Shown here piece after piece: positions 10,134 to 17,362 of a DNA stretch of 64,000 nt. The first letter of the stretch is position 1; every line of letters begins with the position of its first letter. The notes beneath the pieces were generated by a model. That model saw only the letters and a program-made list of their open reading frames with translations. It was not told the origin of the DNA and did no database searches. The position numbers and the translations under genes were made by a program. The stretch is from the NCBI RefSeq assembly GCF_003609575.1, contig NZ_MBTA01000023.1:186001-250000 (forward strand), given 5' to 3'. Source of the DNA: Pelobium manganitolerans. GTDB taxonomy: Bacteria; Bacteroidota; Bacteroidia; Sphingobacteriales; Sphingobacteriaceae.

Positions 10134-10799
10134 TCACTTTTGGTTCAAAAATGTTTTTGCAAGTGCGGCCATCGCTATAGGCGGACTGGCCAATATCGGC
10201 ACCCGTTTTTCATCTGCGCTTAAGCCGTCCACTACGCGCGCCATAGAGGCTTGTGCCAACAAAATGACGTCTACGGTTTCCATCAACTCTTTTAAAACGC
10301 TGGCCACCATTTCATCGTGTTTTGCCGCGTCTCCGCTCATTAAAGCTTCAAATGCACCTTCACAAAGTTTCGAGATAATGTTAACGTCTTTTCCAGCTTT
10401 TTCGGCTCGGCGTTTTACCAGATCCGAGGTAGGTTCCAAGGTGGTGGGCAAAGTGGCAATTACACCTATATTTTCTCCCATTTGCACCGCTTCATCAGCC
10501 ATGGCTTGGTCCACCCTGATAACGGGCACTGTACATAAAGTAGCTGCAGTTTCAATGGCACGGCCAATGGACGAGCAGGTCACCAAAATGGCATCAGCGC
10601 CAGCCTCTTCTGCTGCCTGTATGTGTTTTACAACGCGCGCAGCCGTGTTGGGCATCAACTTTCCTTTTTTGATGACGTCTTTTATCAAGCTGTCGTCAAC
10701 AATGTTAAAAGTTTCTACACCCGCTAAATGCGTTTTGGCTAAGTCCTGAAAAAGAGGGACTAAAGTTGCGGATGTGTGTACAAATCCTAATGTTTTCAT
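10134..10799 (-). CDS. Aspartate/glutamate racemase family protein
   Basis: A 221-residue protein of the Asp/Glu/hydantoin racemase fold. The first catalytic Cys lies in ILVTCSSIGRAIE. In the second half, where many racemases carry a second Cys, the matching segment reads VDVILLAQASMARVV, with Ala/Ser instead of Cys. A single-Cys member may be an isomerase or decarboxylase (maleate isomerase or arylmalonate decarboxylase type) rather than a true racemase. It overlaps the DUF1537 kinase by 4 bp, so it belongs to the same pathway. The substrate is probably a C4-C6 acid intermediate (inference). Confidence 0.8.
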   Translation of the reverse strand: MKTLGFVHTSATLVPLFQDLAKTHLAGVETFNIVDDSLIKDVIKKGKLMPNTAARVVKHIQAAEEAGADAILVTCSSIGRAIETAATLCTVPVIRVDQAMADEAVQMGENIGVIATLPTTLEPTSDLVKRRAEKAGKDVNIISKLCEGAFEALMSGDAAKHDEMVASVLKELMETVDVILLAQASMARVVDGLSADEKRVPILASPPIAMAALAKTFLNQK

Positions 10800-12184
10800 T
10801 TCGTTTTTTCTCCGTTTAATACGTTTATAAAGTAATCGGGCGCACCAACTTGCCCGCCTTTAAAATTCAGTTCTAAGCCATTTATCAGCGAGTTTTCCGC
10901 TACAGCCCTGCACAAAGGCGCACCGGGCGCTATTGGCGTTAGCATTTCTAAGGCATAGATGCCCAGTTCAGAAGCGGCGTAACTGCTGGTATCGCCACCT
11001 GCAAATAAAATTCGCTTTAGGCTTACTTCTTTTAGCACAGCTTGGATAATTTGACCTAAGACTTTACCCAAGCGCTTGCTGCTTTCTTTTTGGATGTTTT
11101 TGCTTGCGACACCGCTTTTTGCCAGTAAAGCCTCTGTTGCCTTTATTCGGGGATCATCTGGCCCTAAGCTGGTATGTATAATGGTGTCTTTATTCGCTTT
11201 AAGCTGATGAACTACTTCACGCGTAATTTTTAGGATAAACTCGTCTTGATGATTTTTATCTAAAATATCACTAGGTAAAGCTACTTCGGCAAAACCCTGC
11301 TGCATAGCGAATTTGATTTGCCCTGCGGTAATAGGCGAGCAACTTCCAGAAATAACCAAAAGCGGTTTTGCCCCTTGCACTTTAGTAGCAAATGATGTTT
11401 TTTTGGTGATGGATTTTGTTGACCAAGCTTCACCTAATGCCACTTCAACGCCCGAAGAACCTACTGTGAAAAGGGTTTTATCAGGTTGTTCTTGCTGATG
11501 TAGATACTCGCCGATGTTTGCCAGATGCGCGGCGTTAAAAGCATCAAAAAATAAAATTTGCTGGTCCTTATTTTCCTCTACCGTTTTCGTGATGCTTTGC
11601 AGGCCTTTTTCAACCTTTGTTAAATCAACCAAACCAATTTTTAAAGGTGTTTGCTGTTGCAGATGTTGGCGAAGATCACTTTCTGATGCGGGCGTTACCG
11701 GATGTTTTTGCATGGACGGATGCCTGTCTAAGCGGTAAATTTCTCCGTCACCGCTGGTACCCATTTTGGCAAATAAATTCCCAAAAACACAGTACCTTCC
11801 CAAATGCGGTGCTGCAGGGATTACAAAGGTCTGCGCTTGGCCACAAACGGTACTTCCAATTTCTATCGCTTTGCCAATATTGCCAACGTGTGGCGCAGAG
11901 TCAAAGGTAGAGCAAACTTTATAATGCAACTGAGCCGGATTTAACGCCTGCAATTTCTGTAAAACCGGCTTCAGCTGTGTTTCCATTTCTTCCGGAGATA
12001 AAGACCGACTGGTTCCGGCTACGCCAATAGCTTGCAAGCTGGGATGTTTATCTAAATCTTCGGCAGTTGGCGCGCGTAAAAAAAGCATGGTTTTTACGCC
12101 TGCCAAGGTCAAAAATTCCAGAGCATCTGTCGAGCCTGTGAAATCATCACCGTAATAAGCCAAAAGCAGACGTTTATTTTCCAT
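10796..12184 (-). CDS. Four-carbon acid sugar kinase family protein (DUF1537)
   Basis: A 462-residue kinase of the DUF1537/OtnK family. The N-terminal domain opens with AYYGDDFTGSTDALEFL, the family's substrate-binding signature. The C-terminal nucleotide-binding domain has LFAGGDTSSYAASELG and GAPLCRAV. Family members phosphorylate four-carbon sugar acids or 3-oxo-isoapionate. The start directly abuts the RuBisCO-like gene's stop, and the end overlaps the racemase gene by 4 bp. That coupling makes a kinase step feeding a phosphorylated substrate to the RuBisCO-like protein the best guess, as in OiaK plus OiaX/OiaT pathways. Confidence 0.88.
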   Translation of the reverse strand: MENKRLLLAYYGDDFTGSTDALEFLTLAGVKTMLFLRAPTAEDLDKHPSLQAIGVAGTSRSLSPEEMETQLKPVLQKLQALNPAQLHYKVCSTFDSAPHVGNIGKAIEIGSTVCGQAQTFVIPAAPHLGRYCVFGNLFAKMGTSGDGEIYRLDRHPSMQKHPVTPASESDLRQHLQQQTPLKIGLVDLTKVEKGLQSITKTVEENKDQQILFFDAFNAAHLANIGEYLHQQEQPDKTLFTVGSSGVEVALGEAWSTKSITKKTSFATKVQGAKPLLVISGSCSPITAGQIKFAMQQGFAEVALPSDILDKNHQDEFILKITREVVHQLKANKDTIIHTSLGPDDPRIKATEALLAKSGVASKNIQKESSKRLGKVLGQIIQAVLKEVSLKRILFAGGDTSSYAASELGIYALEMLTPIAPGAPLCRAVAENSLINGLELNFKGGQVGAPDYFINVLNGEKTK

Positions 12185-13426
12185 TTATTTGCCAAATTTT
12201 TTTACTGATGCCATAAATTCTGGATGTAAGCTGGCTGTTTCTTCTAAACTTAAACCCTTTACCGCACTGTCCCAAGCTTGATGTAAAGCGATAACGCCAG
12301 CTTTAGCGCCCATAGGGTGCGCTAAAATTCCGCCACCGGCCATGTAAAGCAAATCGGTGGTTTGGGTGCGGCGGTAGGTTTCAAAAGCTTGTCCGCCCCA
12401 TTGGCCAGACGAAACCACAGGAAGCAAAGGCTTCAAGTTTAAAAATGGTTTTAAGCACGATTGGATAGACCGCACCACAGAATCGTCAGACTCCCAAAAT
12501 TTATTTTGGATGCCGTTTACATGGAGCTGGTCCACGCCGGCCAAACGCCAAATTTTTTGATAGGCCGGAAACTCGATGCCCAGCAGCGGATGCCGATTCA
12601 GCATTCCCCAGCCGTTTCTGTGCGCATGAATAGCCAAAGCTCCTTTGTCGCAAATCTTTTTGGTAGCGCTTAAGCCCACGCTATTGATGCTGATCATTGC
12701 GCAGGAACCTTTTTCGCTCAAAATTAAATCGTATTTGCGTTGCATTTCATCCAGCTCGTCGCTGATGTTAAATGCATACATTGCTTTTTTACCGGTTTTA
12801 TCTTCGTGCTTTCTAATTTCGGGCATAATCGCTTTTACGCGGTCGTCAAACAAAGAATTAGCGGTAGAGCCCATCAGCTCATCGTCCTTAATAAAATCGA
12901 TGCCTGCGTTTAATAGCGTTTTCACTAATGCCGCAGTGTCTTGCGGGCTCAGCCCAACGCTGGGTTTAATAATAGTTCCAATCATTGGCCGGCCTGCAAC
13001 ACCTGTGGAGGCTTTAGAACCTTTGATTCCAAACTTTGGTCCCGAGAAATGTTTTTGGTAAGAATCTGGCACCTCAAAATCCAACAGTTTTAAACCTGTA
13101 AACTGAGTAATTTCGTACAAATTTCCTTGCAAGGTGCTTACCAGTACGGGTAGATTATAACCAAAATTCTCTATAGACCAGCTTACCTTAACTTTTGCTT
13201 GCTGATATTTTTTGCCCGCAATAGCAGTTCCGGGGATGGATGGTTCGTCCTTTAAATCCAGCAATTCAATATTTTCTACCCGTGCGGCAAAACGCTGTTT
13301 TAACTCATCTGTTTCGCCGGGTACGGCTACAAATGTTCCGGATGATTGTTCACCGGCCAAAACGGCTGTGGCTTTTTCAACCTCGTAAGGCGTTTCGATC
13401 AGGTATTCAGCAAAAATTCTTTCCAT
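12185..13426 (-). CDS. RuBisCO-like protein (form IV, possible 3-oxo-isoapionate-phosphate enzyme)
   Basis: A 413-residue RuBisCO large-chain homologue. GTIIKPSVGLS contains Lys154 (position of the RuBisCO first catalytic Lys). GIDFIKDDE at residues 175-183 retains the carbamylatable Lys180 and the Mg-binding Asp182/Glu183. HAHRNGWGML holds His269/Arg270, and the phosphate-binding MAGGGILAHP is at 362-371. No phosphoribulokinase or other Calvin gene is near, so it is not a carbon-fixing enzyme. RuBisCO-like proteins beside DUF1537 kinases act as decarboxylase or transcarboxylase/hydrolase on 3-oxo-isoapionate-4-phosphate. That assignment here is by context only. It lies 1 bp after the secreted DUF5703 gene. 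Confidence 0.88.
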   Translation of the reverse strand: MERIFAEYLIETPYEVEKATAVLAGEQSSGTFVAVPGETDELKQRFAARVENIELLDLKDEPSIPGTAIAGKKYQQAKVKVSWSIENFGYNLPVLVSTLQGNLYEITQFTGLKLLDFEVPDSYQKHFSGPKFGIKGSKASTGVAGRPMIGTIIKPSVGLSPQDTAALVKTLLNAGIDFIKDDELMGSTANSLFDDRVKAIMPEIRKHEDKTGKKAMYAFNISDELDEMQRKYDLILSEKGSCAMISINSVGLSATKKICDKGALAIHAHRNGWGMLNRHPLLGIEFPAYQKIWRLAGVDQLHVNGIQNKFWESDDSVVRSIQSCLKPFLNLKPLLPVVSSGQWGGQAFETYRRTQTTDLLYMAGGGILAHPMGAKAGVIALHQAWDSAVKGLSLEETASLHPEFMASVKKFGK

Positions 13427-13427
13427 T

Positions 13428-15722
13428 TTATTTGATGATGATGTCTTTTCGTCGGCTTTCTGGCCAAACGTTGATGATGTTTGCCTTTCCGTTTTTTACT
13501 TCTGCCTCTACTACGGTTTGTTGTGGGGCATGTAATTTAAAACGTACGTCAATATCCTTTGGCCAAGCCGGAAACAGTAAAATTTTGTCATCCACGTCTT
13601 GCAGCAACATCTCTTGCAAGCCTATCATGCCGGAGCCTCCCCAGTTATGGTCTGGTGTCCAGTCAAATCCCGGTCCCCAAAATGCCGGAAATCTTCTTTC
13701 CGAATTTTTAAGTTTGGCAAAAGTGTATTTCACGGCCTCGTCTGTTAAGCCCAAACGTGCAGCCCAAATATTATCTTGTTTCCAGCCTTTGCTATCGCGG
13801 AAACGCAAAGCATCCGGGTCAAATTTATAGGTGTTAATTGCGGTATCTAAGCCCGGTTTTTGTAAACCGAATATTTTCCACGGAAAAACAGGATAAAGCT
13901 GAGGCGTTTCTACATTATTAATTCGCTCCCATACCGTAGCCGGCGAAATGGTCGTTTTGCCATCAATATCGCGGTAGCTAATTTCTGGGATGCGCGTTAG
14001 CATTCCTTGCCACTGCGCTTTTTCATCTGCATTTAACAACTCGTTAGGTAGTTGAAGAAAATTTTGCAGAACGGTTTTCAGCGCTGCAACAGTAGAGCTG
14101 GCGTTATAAGTCATTTTGTAGGTTTCGGCAGCCGAGCCGGGGTATATCACCAATTTACCATCAGCAGTTAACGCCTTTGAACCACGTTTTTTTGCCAAAT
14201 ACTGATAATGTTCGTCAAAAAAACGCAAGCTACTTTTGATTAATGGTAAGTAAGGCTTTACATCAAAGTTTTGATAATCTCTAGCATCTAAAATCATTTG
14301 GCAAAACTCCAGCACGGTATCCCACTCATACTCCAACCAAGCATTGTATTCCATGCCTTTGTCGTAGCTCTCGGGGCGTTTCCAGCCGTACTCGGCAGGG
14401 TTTGGCAAACCAAAGTTTTCAATTTGCTCTGTAAAACTGGCGCCATTGTGGCCCCAATAAAATTTGCTCCGCCACTCGGCATTGCCCAAAATACTCTGGT
14501 AAAAATCAAACTGAGGTTTCATTAAATCGGCGTCGCCTGCTTTTAACATGGGCCAATAAACCAAGCGTTGGTTTTGCGCAGTATGCGTGCCGCCTCCCCA
14601 GTTTCTAAAATCTGGTGTAAACGTGGCGGTTGAATCTGTAAAAACCGGGTCAAAGGTAAATAGACCGCCGTTAAACTTAGTAGGGTAGTCGCCGTAGGCA
14701 TTGCAAGCCAACATATAGCGGTACAAATTATAGTTGCGCGCCACCTGATAAGCCGTAGTGTCGGCTGTTTTTGGGATTTGGATATAGCTTTTGTTCCAAA
14801 AACTTGCCCACCATCTCTGGTTGTTTTTAAAATCTTTTTTTGCCGATGAAGCACTGTTCAGCGCCAATTTCTGTGTCTCGCTCTTCAGTTTTTCTGGGCT
14901 TAAATGCTGCCCGGTTTGCAAAGCAATAAGCACCTGCTGACGTTTAGACGGCTTAGCAGTTTTAAGCTCATAAGCTTTAAAAGGTGTGTTAATGTAGTTT
15001 CCTTCTTCAATTCCTGCATTCACAAAGCCCTTTGCGTACAAAAAGCCTCCAAAAATACGCCCATCTAATGGGTTAAAAAGGCTGTCTTTTATACTTTCTA
15101 GCCCTTGTTGTTTAACCACTACATCAAAAACCGTTTGTTTTTTGTTTTGATGATAAAAATAAAGGCTCCCGTTTTCAAAACCTACCTCGTCTGCATAGGT
15201 TTTTACATCGCCTTGTGGTGCCCATTTCCATGAGTTTTGGTTGTTCTCCTTTTTTTTGGTTGCGCGGTCTTCAAAGCGCCAGTGTTCAAAGAAAAGTTGT
15301 GCGTTTGTGGCTTTAGAGTGGTCTATATCAATATGTATTACTGCTTTATGCACATCTACCCAAATGCGAACGTCGGATTGCAAACCGCTTTGCGCACCCG
15401 AGATGTGGCAAGCGCCATCGGCCAAATTTAACCGTTGTTTAAAGCCTTCTTTTAACTTGTTTTGAGGAAAGCGCAAACGCACGCGTCCAACTTTTAACAG
15501 GGTATTGTTTTCGTCAAAAAGTCCGCTGCGAGATATATAAAACAGCAAATCTCCGTCTTCTACCCACACGTTTAAACCGATGTCGCCGCCGCCTACCGGC
15601 ATAGATTCCGACGAGTTTTTACTTTGGCTGTTCCACAGCACATCATAGTTAGAAATAGCAAATTCCTGCGCTTTTCCGGCGCTAAAAAGCAGACAAAAAA
15701 TAAAAATAAATGGTATCCTCAT
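13428..15722 (-). CDS. Secreted DUF5703 glycoside hydrolase-like protein
   Basis: The ATG at 15722 gives 764 residues starting with a clear signal peptide (MRIPFIFIFCLLFSAGKA). An upstream in-frame start at 15791 would overlap the previous gene and destroy this signal, so it was not used. The N-terminal beta-sandwich region (NYDVLWNSQSKNSSESMPVGGGDIGLNVW) matches DUF5703. The rest resembles an (alpha/alpha)6 catalytic barrel as in GH95/GH65 relatives, with WGHNGASFTEQIENFG and PAFWGPGFDWTPDHNWGGSGMIGLQEML. It probably cleaves a plant-cell-wall glycan in the periplasm or outside. Its co-operonic RuBisCO-like pathway suggests it releases the sugar or acid used there. Confidence 0.78.
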   Translation of the reverse strand: MRIPFIFIFCLLFSAGKAQEFAISNYDVLWNSQSKNSSESMPVGGGDIGLNVWVEDGDLLFYISRSGLFDENNTLLKVGRVRLRFPQNKLKEGFKQRLNLADGACHISGAQSGLQSDVRIWVDVHKAVIHIDIDHSKATNAQLFFEHWRFEDRATKKKENNQNSWKWAPQGDVKTYADEVGFENGSLYFYHQNKKQTVFDVVVKQQGLESIKDSLFNPLDGRIFGGFLYAKGFVNAGIEEGNYINTPFKAYELKTAKPSKRQQVLIALQTGQHLSPEKLKSETQKLALNSASSAKKDFKNNQRWWASFWNKSYIQIPKTADTTAYQVARNYNLYRYMLACNAYGDYPTKFNGGLFTFDPVFTDSTATFTPDFRNWGGGTHTAQNQRLVYWPMLKAGDADLMKPQFDFYQSILGNAEWRSKFYWGHNGASFTEQIENFGLPNPAEYGWKRPESYDKGMEYNAWLEYEWDTVLEFCQMILDARDYQNFDVKPYLPLIKSSLRFFDEHYQYLAKKRGSKALTADGKLVIYPGSAAETYKMTYNASSTVAALKTVLQNFLQLPNELLNADEKAQWQGMLTRIPEISYRDIDGKTTISPATVWERINNVETPQLYPVFPWKIFGLQKPGLDTAINTYKFDPDALRFRDSKGWKQDNIWAARLGLTDEAVKYTFAKLKNSERRFPAFWGPGFDWTPDHNWGGSGMIGLQEMLLQDVDDKILLFPAWPKDIDVRFKLHAPQQTVVEAEVKNGKANIINVWPESRRKDIIIK

Positions 15723-15723
15723 G

Positions 15724-17163
15724 TTAAAAATCATCTGTACGGAAAGAAGAAACCGGAAGTCTTTCTGTGCTAAACAGCTCGCCAACCACAAAATCTTTAA
15801 ACGCGTAACGTACGGCTACGGGTTCTTTCACTTTAGGCGACGAAACCAGCACCTCGTTTCCGTCTATTTCGGCTTTGGCCGGATAAAACCAGCGGTCTTT
15901 ACCACAGATTTCAAAATTCACCAAATCGTGCCCAAAAGTGCTTAAACCATTGTGCACGTTTTTAAATTTAATTTTAGCAATGCTGCCAGTCACTTCCATG
16001 GTATCTAGCAAAGGCGACTCGTAGCCAAAACCTTTCATGCCGTATGTTTTGCCCAAAGCCAACAGGGCTAAACGCTCGCCAACAGGTTTTTTATGCATCG
16101 GGTGGATGCTTTTTTCGTCGCCTATATCCAATAAGCTCACCATCCCAGCGTTTGGAATGGCATCTAAAGCTTTCCGTTGCGCATCGCGCAGGTAGGCCGA
16201 ATTGAATTTTCCGCCCGACTGGTAGGGTGGCAACTGTGCATAATTGTAAGGCGCAATTTGTACATAGTAAAAGGGAAAATCTCCCTGTTTCCACTCGCTG
16301 CGCCACTCTTTTACCAAAGCGGGGAAAAGTTTTTGGTATTGGTCTGGCCGGTCATAATTAGATTCTCCTTGGTAAAAAACAGCTCCTTTTATGCCGTAAC
16401 CAATGATAGGGTGCAACATGCCATTGTATAGCGCGGTTGGGGTACGGTTATCAACCTTAGCGGCATCTTTTTGCTCGGGTAATTTGATATCGGCGAAGGC
16501 CGCCAACTCTTCGCGGCTCATCCAAGCTTCTGCGGTAGAACCGCCGTAATTTACGTTAATTAAGCCGATAGGCACTTGTAACAAATCTTGCAGTAAACGG
16601 CCAAAATAATATCCGGTAGCGCTAAAATTAGCTACTGCTTCGGGTTCTGCGTGTTTCCAAACAGAGGGTTTACTGTTTTCTTTAGCCTCAAATTCGCGTG
16701 CGCGTGGCACAACGTACAAGCGGATGTTAGGGTTTTTAGAATGCAAAATAGCATCGTTTGAGCCGTAAACCGGTTGCGAACGGAAGCCCTTCATCGGCAT
16801 CTCCATATTAGATTGGCCACCTAAAATCCAAACTTCCCCAATCAAAACATCATTAAGCGTTAGGGTTTGGCCGTCACTTATTTTTATTGAGTAGGGACCG
16901 CCTGCCTTGGGTGTGTTCACAAACACTTTCCATTTTCCGTCTTTGTCGGCTTTCGCCTGATAGTTTTCGCCGTTCCAAGAGCATTTTACCGATACGTTTT
17001 TTCCTTTGCCGGCCCATCCCCACAGGGGTACTTTGGCCTGTTGCTGCAAAACCATGCCATCCGTAAAAATAGACGGCATTTTCACTTGCGCTAAAGCATC
17101 AGAAACTATTAATAACAAAAAACTAAAAAGAGCAACTGCTCTAAACGGATTAAAGTAATACAT
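15724..17163 (-). CDS. Secreted sialate O-acetylesterase-family (SGNH) carbohydrate esterase
   Basis: The protein has about 479 residues from the ATG at 17163, which opens a signal peptide ending near DALA-Q. Alternative starts at 17184 and 17241 only lengthen the N-region. It carries the SGNH serine in GGQSNMEMP, the oxyanion Gly and Asn in VNYGGSTAEAW and FYQGESNYDRP, and the catalytic His in IHPMHKKPVGERLA. The family removes acetyl groups from sialic acids or plant polysaccharides. In a pectin locus, deacetylation of rhamnogalacturonan is most likely. It is the first gene of the leftward operon and is divergent from the glycosidase operon. Confidence 0.88.
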   Translation of the reverse strand: MYYFNPFRAVALFSFLLLIVSDALAQVKMPSIFTDGMVLQQQAKVPLWGWAGKGKNVSVKCSWNGENYQAKADKDGKWKVFVNTPKAGGPYSIKISDGQTLTLNDVLIGEVWILGGQSNMEMPMKGFRSQPVYGSNDAILHSKNPNIRLYVVPRAREFEAKENSKPSVWKHAEPEAVANFSATGYYFGRLLQDLLQVPIGLINVNYGGSTAEAWMSREELAAFADIKLPEQKDAAKVDNRTPTALYNGMLHPIIGYGIKGAVFYQGESNYDRPDQYQKLFPALVKEWRSEWKQGDFPFYYVQIAPYNYAQLPPYQSGGKFNSAYLRDAQRKALDAIPNAGMVSLLDIGDEKSIHPMHKKPVGERLALLALGKTYGMKGFGYESPLLDTMEVTGSIAKIKFKNVHNGLSTFGHDLVNFEICGKDRWFYPAKAEIDGNEVLVSSPKVKEPVAVRYAFKDFVVGELFSTERLPVSSFRTDDF

Positions 17164-17282
17164 TAAATTAGGTTTATTGACCATTTTCGTTCGCTTTCCC
17201 TTTGTTGTTTTTAGGCAAGCTAAAAGGAAATCGCCTGTCACACAAATATTGTAATTTTTTTATATTTGAATACAGTTTTCAC

Positions 17283-17296
17283 AGATAAATTTATCT
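17283..17296. promoter_or_regulatory. 14-bp palindrome in the divergent promoter region
   Basis: AGATAAATTTATCT is a perfect 14-bp inverted repeat. It lies between the two divergent sugar operons and abuts the rightward -7 box. It could be an operator for both, but the sequence is AT-rich and no regulator gene is adjacent. Confidence 0.35.
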
Positions 17297-17303
17297 ATAT
17301 TTG
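17296..17303 (+). promoter_or_regulatory. -7 box for the rightward glycosidase operon
   Basis: TATATTTG matches TAnnTTTG exactly, 60 bp before the first gene. A second copy lies at 17261-17268. A convincing -33 element is not seen for either. Confidence 0.4.
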
Positions 17304-17362
17304 GGTATTTATCATAAACGCCTAAATAAAAAAACAAATCTAAGTAATTAAACCTCCTTAGT

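Noticed and set aside
10090-10749. A long plus-strand frame antisense to the racemase gene
   Set aside because: It mirrors codon usage of the minus-strand gene, which has clear family motifs and operon spacing.
12185-13426. True carbon-fixing RuBisCO
   Set aside because: The sequence is short and divergent, no phosphoribulokinase or small subunit is present, and the context is sugar-acid catabolism.
13428-15791. The longer start at 15791 for the DUF5703 protein
   Set aside because: It would overlap the upstream esterase gene and bury the signal peptide; the ATG at 15722 leaves 1 bp and a clean signal.
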